Made by a program: the position numbers and the translations under genes
NCBI RefSeq assembly: GCF_910594005.1
Contig: NC_057826.1
Span: 82,457,163-82,521,162, forward strand
DNA length: 64,000 nt
Direction of reading: 5' to 3'
Source of the DNA: Cervus elaphus
Taxonomy: Eukaryota; Chordata; Mammalia; Artiodactyla; Cervidae
Notes under the pieces: generated by a model
Databases searched by the model: none
What the model was told of the DNA's origin: nothing
Seen by the model: only the letters and a program-made list of their open reading frames with translations
Part shown: positions 1 to 11,924 of the stretch, one piece after another
Position numbering within the stretch: position 1 is the stretch's first letter
Layout: the number at the start of each line of letters is the position of its first letter

Positions 1-567
1 GGTCAATTATACTGTCACCAGAGAATATACAACATATGGATTTAATCTTTTGAAATGTACTGAAACTATATGAGGCCTAACATGGGTCAGTTTTTATGAA
101 TGTTCCATGTACACTTGAGATGAACATGCGTTCTGCAGTTGAGTACATTTCTCCGTATAGGTCTATTAATCATGTTGTTTAAATTTCTTATCCCTGTGGA
201 ATTTTTGCCTACTTACTAGTTACTGAGAGAAGTATGTTAAAAATCTTCCACCTCAGTTTTTAATGTACATATTTAGCCTTCTAACTCTAACAATCTTGTG
301 TTACATATTTTGAAGCTGTGTTATTATATAGCACCAATAGAGCAATGCCAGCTTTCTGTAGGTTAATGTTGCCATAGTACATCTTTTTACACTCTTTTTA
401 TTTCAGTCTTTCTGTATCCTTAAGAGTTTAGGCATTACTGTGTCTTATGGTTGTCCCTTTGAAGAGACTGTATCTTTTATCTCCTCCTGAGTTTTTCTCT
501 TTGTTTTCCAATTTGACTATAATATGCATAGATATGGTTTCCTTTGTTCTCATTTCCTTATTTATAT
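1..567 (-). mobile_element. Old L1 fragment, antisense (5' part of the block uncertain)
   Basis: AT-rich, non-coding. From about position 380 the text resembles the reverse complement of an old L1 3' region, including a caatttgactataat stretch near 508. The same L1 seems to resume at about 870, after an inserted SINE. The first 380 bases show nothing I can name. Confidence 0.45.
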
Positions 568-868
568 TTGGCCATGCTGGGCCTTCCCTGCTGCATGTGA
601 ACTTTCTCTAGTTGCAGTAAGTGGGGCTACTTTGCAGTTGTGGTGGGTGGGCTTCTCACTGTGGTGGCTTCTCTTGTGGAGCACGGGCTCTAGGGTCTTT
701 GGGCTCAGTATTTGCTGCTCGTGGGCTCTAGATGTACAGGCTCAGTAGTTGTGGCGCAGGGGTTCATTTGCCCCATGGCATGTGGAATCTTCCTGGACCA
801 AGGATCAAGCCTGTGTCCCCTGCATTGGCAGACAGATTCTTAACCACTAGACCACTAGGAAGTCCCTG
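568..868 (-). mobile_element. CHR-2-type SINE (tRNA-Glu derived), antisense
   Basis: Read on the minus strand it begins with the CHR head (ggacttcctagtggtctagt), followed by a tRNA-like box B region and the long CHR-2 body with 'ccacaactactgagcctgtac'-like text. It ends near ggccatgctggg at 570-581. It interrupts an antisense L1. The 74-codon open frame inside it is not a gene. Confidence 0.8.
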
Positions 869-1200
869 TTGTTTTTATTTTAGTGAATACATTTAGTACT
901 TTTGTAAAACCATGATTAATGCCTTCTATTCATTTTGGTAAATTCTCAGATATTATTTGTTCAAATATTGTTTCTGTCCCATTTTCTGTTTTACTTTGGG
1001 CCTACAATTAATATTACATGTTATGCTTTTTCATCTTGTCTGCTATTTGTTTTAATGACCTTTTCTATAGTCTCCATCATTTTGTCTTTCTCTCCCTCAT
1101 TCTAAATATTTTCTTTTGACTCATGTTCTGGTTGATTAATAAATATCTGGAAAGTCTGTTTCTTAAGCTTTTAATATAAATAAATAATCATGTATGTGCA
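869..1200 (-). mobile_element. Old L1 3' region, antisense (continuation)
   Basis: Contains the reverse complement of a typical old L1 3' UTR (attctcagatattatttgtt near 944, then 'tttctgtcccattttctg'). It continues the L1 text found upstream of the CHR-2 insertion, so the two pieces are one element split by the SINE. Confidence 0.6.
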
Positions 1201-1797
1201 CAAAAGATTTATATTTAAAGATTTCTAATACTATGGATTATTTTAATAAATTTTAGTTTATCTGTACAGTAGATTATATACAGCCATAAAAATTATATGT
1301 AGACTATTTAATAACATAGAAACATGTATTAAAGAGGAAAAAAGATTATAAAACATATGATCAGAATTTTAATAAATAAAAGACAAAGATATGAAATATA
1401 ACAAAATATGAAGTTGTTAGCCATAAATGATGGAATTATGGCTAATTTTTTCCTTTTGCTTCTCCGTTTGGCACAAATTTTCTTCAGTGATAAAATGTTG
1501 TTATAAAGAGAACAAAAGGTATTTCATAAAGCCTGAATAAATTCCTAAAACTCCATTTTATCAGCTGTACATCTGTTTTGTAAAGAAATATATACTTATG
1601 CTAGACTTTTATAATGCTTGGCTTAGAAATAGACATAGCTGTCAAAATTAGTCATAATTTTATAAACACAAAGATAAGATTTCAATTTTTATTTAAATCC
1701 TCAAAAATAGTAGGTGTAATTATTCATGTTACAAAAGGACTCTACTAAAATTTCTTCATAAAGTTTCTTTAACTTGGGTATTAATAGCTTGTGCACA
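1201..1797. other. AT-rich gap, nothing recognised
   Basis: Low-GC sequence without an open frame of note, RNA gene or nameable repeat. It may be decayed L1. Confidence 0.5.
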
Positions 1798-3452
1798 GAT
1801 GGGCTCAATGAAGGATAGAAATGGTATGGACCTAACAGAAGCAGAAGATATTAAGAAGAGGTGACAAGAATACACAGAAGAACTGTACAAAAAAGATTTT
1901 CATGACCCAGATAATCACGATGATGTGATCACTCACCTAGAGCCAGACATCCTGGAATGCGACGTCAAGTGGGTCTTAAGCGTCACTACAAACAAAGCTA
2001 GTGGAGGTGATGGAATTCCAGTTGAGCTATTTCACATTCTGAAGGATGATGCTGTGAAAGTGCTGCACTCAATATGCCGGCAAATTTGGAAAACTCAGCA
2101 GTGGCCACAGGACTGGAAAAGGTCAGTTTTCATTCTAATCCCAAAGAAAAGCAATGCCAAAGAATGCTCAAACTACCACACAATTGCACTCGTCTCACAC
2201 ACTAGTAAAGTAATGCTCAAAATTCTCCAAGCCAGCAATACGTGAACCGTGAACTTCCAGATGTTCAAGCTGGTTTTAGAAAAGGCAGAGGAACCAGAGA
2301 TCAAATTGCCAGCATTCGCTGGATCATTGAAAAAGCAAGAGAGTTCCAGAAAAACATCTATTTCTGCTTTATTGACTATGCCAAAGCCTTTGACTGCGTG
2401 GATCACAATAAACTGTGGAAAATTCTGAAGAAGATAGGAATACCAGACCACCTGACCTGCCTCTTGAGAAACCTGTATGCAGGTCAGGAAGCAACAGTTA
2501 GAACTGGTCATGGAACAACAGGCTGGTTCCAAATAGGAAAAGGAGTACGTCAAGGCTGTATATTGTCACCCTGCTTATTTAACTTATATGCAGAGTACAT
2601 TATGAGAAACACTGGGCTGGAAGAAGTACAGGCTGGAATCAAGATTGCCAGGAGAAATATCAATAACCTCAGATATGCAGATGACACCACCCTTATGGAA
2701 GAAAGTGAAGAAGAAATAAAGAGCCTCTTGATGAAAGTGAAAGAGGAGAGAGAAAAAGTCAGCTTAAAGCTCAACATTCAGAAAACTAAGATCATGGCAT
2801 CCAGTTCCATCACTTCATGGCAAATAGATGTGGAAACAGTGGCTGACTTAATTTTGGGGGCTCCCAAATCACTCCAGATGGTGATTGCAGCCATGAAATT
2901 AAAAGATGCTTACTCCTTGGAAGGAAAGTTATGACGAACCTAGACGGCACATTAAAAAGCAGAGACGTTACTCTGCCAACAAAGGTCTGTCTAGTCAAGG
3001 CTATGGTTTTTCCAATGGTCATGTATGGATGTGAAGAGTTGGACTGTGAGGAAAGCTGAGTGCCACAAAATTGATGTTTTTGAACTATGGTGTTGGAGAA
3101 GACTCTTGAGAGTCCCTTGGACTGCAAGGAGATCCAACCAGTCCATCCTAAAGGAGATCAGTCCTGGGTGTTCATTGGAAGGACTGATGCTGAAGCTGAA
3201 ACTCCAATACTTTGGCCACCTGATGTGAAGAACTGACTCATTTGAAAAGACCCTGATGCTGGGAGGGATTGGGGGCAGGAGGAGAAGGGGACGACAGAGG
3301 ATGAGATGGCTGGATGGCATCACCGACTCAATGGACATGAGTTTGAGTAAATTCCAGGAGTTGGTGATGGACAGGGAGGCCTTGCGTGCTGTAGTTCATG
3401 GGGTCACAAAGAGTCAGACACGACTGAGCGACTGAACTGAACTGAACTGAAC
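1798..3452 (+). mobile_element. BovB (RTE) LINE, 5'-truncated, ORF2 broken by frameshifts
   Basis: Encodes the reverse-transcriptase half of a BovB element on the + strand. Fragments 1925-2245, 2242-2934 and 3025-3228 together cover the RT fingers, the FIDYAKAFDC motif A region, the YADD active-site box (about 2681) and the C-terminal region with CWRRLLRVPW. Compared with the copy at 61.7-63.0 kb, about 7 bases are missing near 2231 (ccaagccag/caatacgtg), which shifts the frame. A second break lies near 2850. The 3' end is the usual BovB tail gactgagcgactgaactgaa with ACTGA repeats. The endonuclease half is absent. A dead copy. Confidence 0.95.
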
Positions 3453-3986
3453 AGCAACCAAAGGTGCTCACTGAAATATATTTTCAATGGTGTAGGTAAA
3501 ATTACAAAGCACTTCTTTTCATTTCTCTATCATTTATTTTTTCTTCCCACAACCCTTCTTACATTTTCCATATACCTTTTCTTAGCCTCTCCACGTAATT
3601 TGAAGGTACTCAGTTTTACATTGCCTTCTAAATATCCAAATTCTCTTCCTTTCTACCTCTTATTTTCCCTACAAATAAAAATTTCCATTTCACACTGTAA
3701 TTTTTCTCAGGAAAGCATTAAAAACATTAAAGCCAATCATGTCATCTTACTGAAGTATTCCTTATAGTGTATAGAGGACTGATGATTATGTTTTATTATT
3801 TTCTTAAATAATGTTACTGCTTTACTCTAATATTTAGTACTATTACAATAATAGCTAGTAGTAGTATCTCTTCCAGCTGTTAATTTGGAGAAAATATAAT
3901 GGGTTGTAAACAAATAACTTAATAGCAAATAGATTTCTGCTTGACCACAGTGCTTAGCAATTTTTAATTTAGAAATAGTAAAGAAC
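3453..3986. other. Gap, nothing recognised
   Basis: AT-rich sequence with no coding signal and no repeat I can name. Confidence 0.5.
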
Positions 3987-4140
3987 AGTATGGCAGAGTT
4001 CTTAAGAACTTGGGCTATCGAGCCAGCTTGCGTAGGTTCAAATTCCAGCCTTCCTGATATGTGACGTTGATAAGTATTATCTGTACTCTTTTACTATTTA
4101 TAACTTTAAGAAATAAAATCATATAAAGTAGACCTTACCT
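3987..4140 (+). mobile_element. MIR SINE fragment
   Basis: Matches the MIR consensus outline: cagtatggcagagttcttaa, a 'gggctatcgagccagc' segment, 'gttcaaattccagcc', then the decayed middle part. Confidence 0.65.
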
Positions 4141-4194
4141 TTGATATAATTCTCCTCTGATTTATATTTTTAGATTGCATGTGAGAATCAAGTT

Positions 4195-4775
4195 ATACAA
4201 ACACAATGGATGTAGGCCTGCATATATCTTTTATAATTAGTGTTTTTGGGTTCTTCAGCTAAATACCCATGAGTGGAATTGTTGGATCATATGGTAGTTC
4301 TATATTTAATTATTTGAGGAGTCTCTGTATTTTCCATAGTGGCTGCACCAATTACATTCGCATCGACAGTGCAGGAAAGGGTTCCCTTTTTCCCACATCC
4401 TTGCCAATACCCATTATTTGTTATCTTTTTGATAATAGCCATTGTGACAGGTAGGTGATGTCTCATTGTAGTTTTGACTTGCATTTCCATGATGATTACT
4501 GATGTTGAGCATCTTTTCATGTGCCTGTTGGTCTCTGTATGTCTTCTTTGGAAAAATGCCTATTCAGATCCTTTACCCATTTTTCAATTGGGCTATTTGA
4601 GTTTTGTTATTGAGTTGAATTATTTTTATATTTTGGATATTAACCCCTCATCAGATATATCATTTGCAAATATCTTCTCCCATTAAGTAGGCAGACTTTT
4701 AGTTTTGTTGATAGCTTCCTTTGCTGTGCAAAGGCTGTGGCTTTATTTTAAATAGAATATAGGGAACTTATAGTT
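4195..4775 (-). mobile_element. L1 ORF2 3' region, antisense
   Basis: The reverse complement of the L1 ORF2 tail: 'gtggaattgttggatcatat', 'ccatagtggctgcacc', 'tttttgataatagccatt' and 'cctttgctgtgcaaagg'. A related fragment lies at 35045-35370. The small open frames 4269-4454, 4287-4520 and 4474-4686 are frame shadows in this L1. Confidence 0.9.
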
Positions 4776-4879
4776 TATATATTACTATTTACTTTTTGCA
4801 TACATATTTTTGATTATCAAATTTTCTTTTATTATTGGATGAGTTTATTGGGGGGGTTATATTTACCTCAACATCTTCC

Positions 4880-5130
4880 ATATTATTCTTCATTTAATAA
4901 ATACTTACTAAACATACTTGTGCTAGACAGTTGCCCTAGACACTAAGGATACATTGGTGAATAACACAGACAAAGATTCTGCCCTCTTGGTGCTGAGCTT
5001 TTAGTGAGGAGTCAGACAATAAACAAGGAAATAAATGAATAATCTCAGATAGTAATTATTGCTTTGAAGAAAATCAGCAGAGTAAGATGGTAGAACATCA
5101 TTCGGGTGGGGGAGAGCATTTACTGTTTCA
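4880..5130 (-). mobile_element. L2 LINE 3' end, antisense
   Basis: Reads 'tcatttaataaatacttac', 'gtgctagacagttgccctag', 'ggatacattggtgaataaca', 'gccctcttggtgctgagctt' and 'cagacaataaacaagg', the reverse complement of the L2 3' region. Confidence 0.6.
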
Positions 5131-5194
5131 GGTAGGATAGTCAGTAAAGGCCTCTATGAAGATACAATGTGCTCAGAGACCTGAATGATCAGAA

Positions 5195-5503
5195 GAAAGT
5201 GAAAGTCGTTCAGTTGTGTCCGGCTCTTTGCGACCTCGTGGACTATACAGTCCCTGGAATTCTCCAGGCAAGAATACTAGAGTGTGTAGCCTTTCCCTTC
5301 TCCAGGGGATTTTCCCAACCCAGGGATCAAGCCCAGGTCTCCCACACTGCAGCAGATTCTTTACCAGCTGAGCCACCGGGGAAGCCCAAGAACACTGGGG
5401 TGGGGAGCCTATCCCTTCTCCAGCAGATCTTCCTGACCCAGGAGTTGAACCAGGGTCTCCGGCATTGCAGGGGGATTCTTTACCAACTGAGCTATCAGGA
5501 ACA
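5195..5503 (-). mobile_element. Bov-A2 / dimeric Bov-tA SINE, antisense
   Basis: Two Bov-A units in tandem. Both contain ccttctccag, a 'gatcttcc(c/t)ga/aaccca' stretch and end with 'ttaccagctgagcc' or 'ttaccaactgagct'. Plus-strand text starts with 'agtcgttcagttgtgtccgg'. Confidence 0.9.
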
Positions 5504-6399
5504 GCACATGCTCTGGAATTTGAGGAGTAGCAAGAAGGCCAAGGTGTCGCTGGAGATAATGAACTAGGCAGAGAATGATTAGAGATGAGATTGGAGTGGT
5601 ATATAGGACCATACCACCTAAGACATTTAAGGTCGCAAGCATTTTATTCTGGGCTTAAATTCTGTTTTGAATGTATTCTTTGAGCTGGTTTAGCTAGTAT
5701 TTATTTCTTATTCTTAAAAAACTTGATTAGATACACATGTAAAACCATTAGACTTAGGTGAGAGAAGAAAGATATGACAAGTGTGAATATAAAATTTGAT
5801 CAGTCAAAAATAAGCCTCTAGGAATTGTGGAAAGATGGTAGTGGTGAACAGTGTCATTTCTTTAAATCTCCCCAAATTTCTCCATGAAAGCAAATAGAGT
5901 AGTCCTACTCTGTTAGTAGCAAAAAAGCTTGTACCAGATTAACCCTCCCATGGATGACGTGTAAATTTGGGGAAGAAACATACCAGACAACTCTGGAGGG
6001 GGGACTAGGGAGCATCTAAAGCAAGTAGGACCATGAAGTCAGTCTTCAAGAGTTGAGTTGCACTTGGGGAGATGTCCTTTATGTGACTTTCCACCCAGGT
6101 ACACTCCCTGTTCCATACTGTGAAAGGCAGTAGAACTCAGGCAGAAAACTGCAGCCTTACTGGCTTGAGGAGTCAAAGGTGAAAATTAAGGATTATCAGA
6201 ATGAAAAGTAATAGTCATGGAAAATGAGAAGCCACTCGGGAGGGGGAACCAAAATCTGCTTACAAATTCTACCCAGATCCTTGACTAATCACTTTTATGT
6301 TTTGTAGAGAGACCTCAAGGGACCCAGCAAAAAGCAGCAGTTGGAAGCCTTACTTTAGTTGCTATCCATCATAGTGGGAACAGGGAGTTTGAGGCCAGT
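5504..6399. other. Gap; possibly the decayed 5' part of the following L1
   Basis: No gene signal. The text near 6030-6400 could be an old L1 5' region leading into the sense L1 at 6400-8790, but the match is too weak to call. Confidence 0.35.
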
Positions 6400-7188
6400 C
6401 AAGTTAACTGGCTATTTGAACAAAATCCATCATGCTTTGGAAGAAGAAAACAGAATTTATCATCCAAAATATCCTGTGCAAAATTTAGAATTATTACTTA
6501 TGCAGAGAAATTGGAAAGCATGACTCATAATCAAGACAAAAATAATTGATAGAAACCAACCCCAAGATAACCAGAAGTTGTGATTACCAGGCAAGAACTT
6601 TAAAGGAGCTATTATAAATATGTTTAAAGAGGAAAATATAGCAGTATGGTAAGAAGAGTTAGGGAATCTCTGCGGAGAAAAGGAAGCCATAAAAAAAAAA
6701 AAGAGCCAAATGGAAATAAATAAATAATTTAAAAAATTTTTAAGAAAGAGCCAAATGGAAGTTCTAGAACTGAAAACAGACTATCAAAACTGACAAAAGA
6801 AAAAACAGAAAATCTGAATAGCTTTACAGTTATTAAAGAAATTGAATTTATAATTATCCTTCCTTTCACAAAGAAAAGTCTAGGCCCAGATGACTTTACT
6901 TAAATTCTATCAAACTCATAAGAAAAAATGCCAGTGTTACACAGCTCTTTCAAGGGAAATGGACTGGCAAACACTTGATTTCATATTATGAGTTTAACAT
7001 CACTCTATTACCAAAACTAGGCAAAAAAAAATTATAAGAAAAGAAATTACAGGCCAACATCCCCTGTGGAATAGATGCAAATATATTTAACTTTTAGTAA
7101 ACATATCCTGCAATATATTATAAGACTAATATAACATGTCCAAGTATAGTTTAGCTCAGCAATGCAAGGTTATCTTTACATTAAAAAG

Positions 7189-7407
7189 TCAATGAATGTA
7201 GGGACTTCCCTGGCGGTCCAGTGGCTAAGACTTCCAATGCAGGGGGCCCAGGTTCAATCCCTGCTTGGGGAACTATATCCCGTATGTTACAACTAAGAGT
7301 TCACATATACCACAATGAAGATTGAAGATTCTGTGTGCTGCAACTAAGATCTGGAGCAGCCAAGTGAATAAATAAACACTTTTTTTAAAAAAAAATCAAT
7401 GAATGTA
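7189..7407 (+). mobile_element. CHR SINE with 12-bp target-site duplication
   Basis: The SINE body (7201-7395) starts with gggacttccctggcggtcca, has a tRNA-like box B (ggttcaatccctgcttgggg) and ends in an A-rich tail. The duplication tcaatgaatgta is seen at 7189-7200 and 7396-7407, so the copy inserted as one unit into the L1. Confidence 0.9.
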
Positions 7408-7936
7408 ATTCACCACATTGAGAGAATGAAGGATACTAATCATATCATATCATCTAATATATAATCTCATTAGATTTAGAAAGAATATTTGACCTCAACA
7501 TCCATTCATGATTAAAAAAAATAAAAGAAACCTCTTAGTAAAATAGGAATAGGAGGGAACTTAATTTCTCAATCTGATGAATGACAGCTGTGAAGTATAC
7601 ACTAATAATATCATAGTTAATGTTTAGGGGCTGAAAGCTTTATTCTTAAGATCAGGAACAAGGCAAAGATATCCATTCTTCAATATTACTATTTAATATT
7701 CTGCTAAAGATCCTAATTAGTTCAATAAAGATAAAAAGAAGGAAAATACATAGATGTTTAAAAGGAAGATAAAAATCTGTTTCTTTCTATTGATGACATG
7801 ATCATATACATAGAAATGCCTATAGGATCTATAGGAAAGCTACTAGAGCCAATATGTGAGTTAGTAGTCAAAGTACAAAAATAAACTCTTTCTATATAGT
7901 AGCAATAAGTAATTATGGAGAATGAAATTTTAGAAA

Positions 7937-8081
7937 TCCATACCACTTACATAAGAATTCCCTGGCCGTCAAGTGATTAGGACTCCATGTTTCCATTGCA
8001 GGAGGCTGGAGTTCAACCCCTGGGGAACTAAGATCCCACAAGTCACATGGCAGGGCCAAAAAAAAAAAAATCCATACCACT
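7937..8081 (+). mobile_element. Short CHR SINE with target-site duplication
   Basis: The body (about 7951-8070) reads 'gaattccctggccgtcaagt', then ggggaactaagatcc and a poly(A) run. Tccataccact is present at 7937-7947 and 8071-8081. The body is shorter than the neighbouring CHR copy. Confidence 0.85.
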
Positions 8082-8899
8082 CGCAATATGGAAGTGCAAA
8101 GTATTTAGAGTAACCAAGTGTTAGAGAGAGAAAGAGCAACTGGAACTCTCATACATGGCTGTTGAAAACATAAAGTGTCATGACACTTTGGAAAACAGTT
8201 TGACAAACTTTCATAAAAGTAACATACCCAAATCATTCAACCACATAATTTCATTCCTTGGTATCTATCCAAGAGACATTAACATATATGGTCACACAAA
8301 GAATTTTACACAAATGTTCTTAAAAGTCAAAACCTGAAAACAACCCAAATGCTCATCAACAGGTAAATGGATAAACAAATAGCATTATATTCAAACAATG
8401 AAATTCTCTCAGCAAAGAAAAAAAAAAAAAAAATAGAACAAACATATAGGTAACACCATGAATGAATTTTGAAAACATGCTGAGAGAAAAAATTCAGACT
8501 CAAAAAAGAGTACACACTCAGTATTTCTGTTTATGTGAAAGTTTAGAAAAGAGAAAAATAAACTTGTATTAACAGAAAGGAAGCAAGTGTAAGTGGTTGT
8601 CTCTACTGGGGCGGGGAGGACACTACCTCAAAGGGTCAGAAGGAAGGGTTTGGGGCTATGCAAGACTTTTGTATTCTGATGTGTTGAAAGTTACATTGGC
8701 ACACACAGTTATAGTTGTGTAAGTCACACCTTTGTGAAGTTGACTAAAGAAAAAAGCAATACATGCTAATTACCAAATGACAACACAAACAATAAATTCA
8801 ATAAATTTAAAGTAGGCTTCACAGAATAGGTAAAACTCTAATGACCCTTTGAGGAGAAATAGGATATAGATATGTTATATTTTTTAAAAAGAAATGGAA

Positions 8900-9195
8900 A
8901 GCAAAGAAAAAGTCAACACTGGCATGAATGCAGAAGAGGGTGGGATAGAGCAGAGTTTCCCACTGCCCAGGTCTGGAGATCCCTACCAGTGGGTGGCCTG
9001 TTAGGAGCCTGTGTGACACAGCAGGGGGTCAGCAGCGGGTGACTCAGCAAAATTCATCCGCTACTTCCTTTCAGCTCGCATTACAGCCTGAACCATACCT
9101 TCTCCCCCCACCCCACCCCACCACCCCCACTGGTGGGAAATTGTCTTCCATGAAACCACTCACAGGCGGAAAAAGGTTGGAGATCTCCTCTAAAA
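8900..9195 (-). mobile_element. Old DNA-transposon-like repeat (family not certain)
   Basis: Contains 'gtgggtggcctgttaggagc' and 'ggtgggaaattgtcttccat' followed by 'aaaggttggagatctc'. This is the paired-end text of a mammal-wide non-autonomous DNA transposon (hAT-like as I recall it). The short frame 9039-9227 is not a gene. Confidence 0.45.
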
Positions 9196-9404
9196 GGGCT
9201 AGAGGGATTCTATTGTTATTAGATTGAAAGCAGAGGCTCCTAGGAGGAGATTCCTAGGATGTGGGAGGAGAAAGCTAGAGGCAGAATATTGCCAAAACAA
9301 GGGGATTGATCCTTATCCTTTGAGCTCTGAATGACCTTTTGCGATTTATTAATGGGAAAGTATGTTAGGCAAATAAATCTGGAGTATGGTGTGAAAAGAA
9401 TTGA

Positions 9405-9432
9405 CAGAGAGAATCGGCTTCCACTGTAGCAG
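9405..9432 (+). mobile_element. 5' part of a CHR SINE split by a BovB insertion
   Basis: The text up to ...cactgtagcag joins smoothly to 10820 onward (gggagggttcagtcccctga, then tggggaactaggatcc), giving a continuous CHR body. It is therefore the left half of an older SINE interrupted by the BovB at 9433-10809. Confidence 0.65.
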
Positions 9433-10809
9433 AGGATGGGGTTCTCAAGGCAAGAATTCTGAAGTGGTTTGCCATTCCCTTCTCCAGTGGACCACATTCT
9501 GTCAGACCTCTCCACTATGACCCGACCGTCTTGGGTGGCCCCACAGGGCATGGCTTAGTTTCACTGAGTTAGACAAGGCTGTGGTCCTGTGATCAGATTG
9601 GCTAGTTTTCTGTGATTATGGTTTCACTGTGTCTGCCCTCTGCTGCCCTCTCGCAACACCTACCGTCTTTGGTTTCTCTTACCTTGGACGTAGGGTATCT
9701 CTTCACGGCTGCTCCAGCAAAGCGCAGCTGCTGCTCCTTACCTTGGACGAGGGGTATCTCCTCACGGCTGCCCCTCCTGACCTTGAACGTGGAGTAGCTC
9801 CTCTCGGCCCTCCTGCGCCCCGCAGCCGCCGCTCCTTGGAGGTGGGGTTGCTCCTCTCGGCCGCCGCCCCTGACCTCAGACTGGTTCCAAATAGGAAAAG
9901 GAGTACGTCAAGGCTGTATATTGTCACCCTGCTTATTTAACTTATACGCAGAGGACATCATGAGAAATGCTGGGCTGGAAGAAGCACAAGCTGGAATCAA
10001 GATTGCAGGGAGAAATATCAATAACCTCAGATATGCAGATGACACCACCCTTATGGCAGAAAGTGAAGAGGAACTAAAAAGCCTCTTGAAAGTGAAACAG
10101 CAGAGTGAAAAAGTTGGTTTAAAGCTCAACATTCAGAAAACTAAGATCATGGCATCTGGTCCCATCACTTCATGGGAAATAGATGGGGAGACAGTGGAAA
10201 CAGTGTCAGACTTTATTTTTTTGGGCTCCAAAATCACTGCAGATGGTGACTGCAGCCATGAGATTAAGAGACGCTTACTCCTTGGAAGGAAAGTTATGAC
10301 GAACCTAGACAGCATATTAAAAAGCAGAGACATTACTTTGCCAACAAAGATCTGTCTAGTCAAGGCTATGGTTTTTCCAATGGTCACGTATGGATGTGAG
10401 AGTTGGACTGTGAGGAAAGCTGAGTGCCAAAAAATTGATGCTTTTGAACTATGGTGTTGGAGAAGACTCTTGAGAGTCCCTTGGACTGCAAGGAGATCCA
10501 ACCAGTCCATCCTAAAGGAGATCAGTCCTGGGTGTTCATTGGAAGGACTGATGCTGAAGCTGAAACTCCAATACTTTGGCCACCTCATGCGAAGAGTTGA
10601 CTCATTGGAAAAGACCCTGATGCTGGGAGGGATTGGGGGCAGGAGGAGAAGGGGACGACAGAGGATGAGATGGCTGGATGGCATCACTGACTCAATGGGC
10701 ATGAGTTTGAGTAAACTCCGGGAGTTGGTGATGGACAGGGAGGCCTGGTGTGCTGCAATTCATGAGGTCGCAAAGAGTCGGACACGACTGAGCGACTGAA
10801 CTGAACTGA
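9433..10809 (+). mobile_element. Internally deleted BovB LINE flanked by a target-site duplication
   Basis: Starts with BovB 5'-type text (aggatggggttctcaaggca). It continues through a GC-rich block of imperfect repeats built on 'ccttggacg...gggtatctcctcacggc' (about 9680-9880), then jumps at about 9880 directly into RT-coding text (ctggttccaaataggaaaag). A 292-codon frame at 9921-10799 keeps the YADD box, the CWRRLLRVPW region and the arginine-rich C-terminus. RT motif A and the endonuclease are missing, so it cannot be autonomous. The ends are marked by actgtagcag at 9423-9432 and 10810-10819. The right copy overlaps the ACTGA tail, so its exact edge is uncertain. Confidence 0.85.
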
Positions 10810-10819
10810 ACTGTAGCAG

Positions 10820-10906
10820 GGGAGGGTTCAGTCCCCTGATGGGGAACTAGGATCCAGCGTGCTTCAGCCTGCATCACTCCTCCCCCACCCCACAAAAAAA
10901 AAAAAG
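10820..10906 (+). mobile_element. 3' part of the CHR SINE split by BovB
   Basis: Reads gggagggttcagtcccctga, 'tggggaactaggatcc' and ends in an A-rich tail at about 10893-10905. It pairs with 9405-9432 as one CHR copy. Confidence 0.7.
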
Positions 10907-11924
10907 AGAGAGCGAACTGGCTAGGGTTAAGATGACAGACTTCTGCAATGGTCTTGGCTTGAGAAGATAAAAGACTGAACTAGAGTAGGGGAAGGTAAAG
11001 AACGGAGGCAACAAGAAAGAAGAATTGATTGGACACAATGATTAATTTAGACACTGGATTGGTGAGCAAGGAGAGACTTGTACACCATGACTGAGTTTTT
11101 AAGCCTGGGTACATAAAAACAGCAGTATAATTAGTAAAAATAAGAAGGAGCCAGTTTGTGGAGAAAGATAGTGATTTCAATTTTAGGAATCAGTTGTCCA
11201 AGAGACCTATTGTGACCCTACTCTTATTCTCTCTTAAGACTGGATGAAATGTCATTGCATCTACCAAAGCATGTCATGCTTAACCCACCAGAGCATTTAT
11301 CACTTTGTTGTAAATGACTGTTTACCAATATCCCCCCACTAGACTCTACCTTGAATGTGAGGATTGTCTTTCATTAGTATTTCCATGTGCCAAGCACTGT
11401 TCTAAAGGTCTAAGGGGTTTGCAAATGTTCTTGTCATGCTTATAAGTTATTTGCTAATAAATGCTGAATGTTGAATTTGAGAGAATAATGGAGCAGGAAA
11501 GCAGATGCCTTTCTCAGGCAATTAAGAGTGGTGAGGCATGGAGATGTAGCCTTGGGAGGCATTTACAGAAAAGTAATACTTGAAGCCATGATGTAGAATC
11601 CCTAAAGGAGAGCTTATAACACTCCTGTGGCATTTAATGTCTTCATTACTTACCTAGCAAAACTGCTCCAAAATAAGAAGCAGGAAAGACCAAGAAAATT
11701 GTACAAGCCTGCCTTATCTATTAATCAACAACTTCTGAGTATTCTGGAACTGGCTCTTGAGATAACTAGCAAAACAAAATCAAACAAACAAAAAGACCCC
11801 AACTCTGTCTGGTGTTTGATGCTTGCCTCTTCCCTTTCTGTGCCAAGAATAATGAAGCAATGACATTGAGAAAGTAGGAGAAAAATTCTAGGAAGATGGC
11901 AGCAGCCTGAATGTACCTATCCTG
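10907..11924. other. Gap, possible L2 traces, no gene
   Basis: No coding region. Short stretches near 11320-11470 resemble L2 3' text but are too decayed to delimit. Confidence 0.4.

Larger units (their letters stand above)
6400..8790 (+). mobile_element. Old L1, sense, internally shortened, with two CHR insertions
   Basis: Carries L1 landmarks in order: 'ggagctattataaatatgtt' (about 6604), the ORF2 text 'tctaggcccagatgactt' (about 6879), 'caacatccattcatgatt' (about 7497), 'aaatgctcatcaacaggtaa' (about 8347) and a 3' UTR ending near 8790. All frames are heavily broken. Two CHR SINEs with target-site duplications are inserted at 7201-7395 and about 7951-8070. Confidence 0.8.

Noticed and set aside
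568..868. tRNA-like boxes that might mark a tRNA gene
   Set aside because: They belong to tRNA-Glu-derived SINEs (CHR, Bov-tA) throughout the window; none folds as a free tRNA with flanking gene signals.
9629..9940. 103-codon Leu/Ser/Pro-rich frame
   Set aside because: Product of the repeated GC-rich block at the BovB 5' end, not a host gene.
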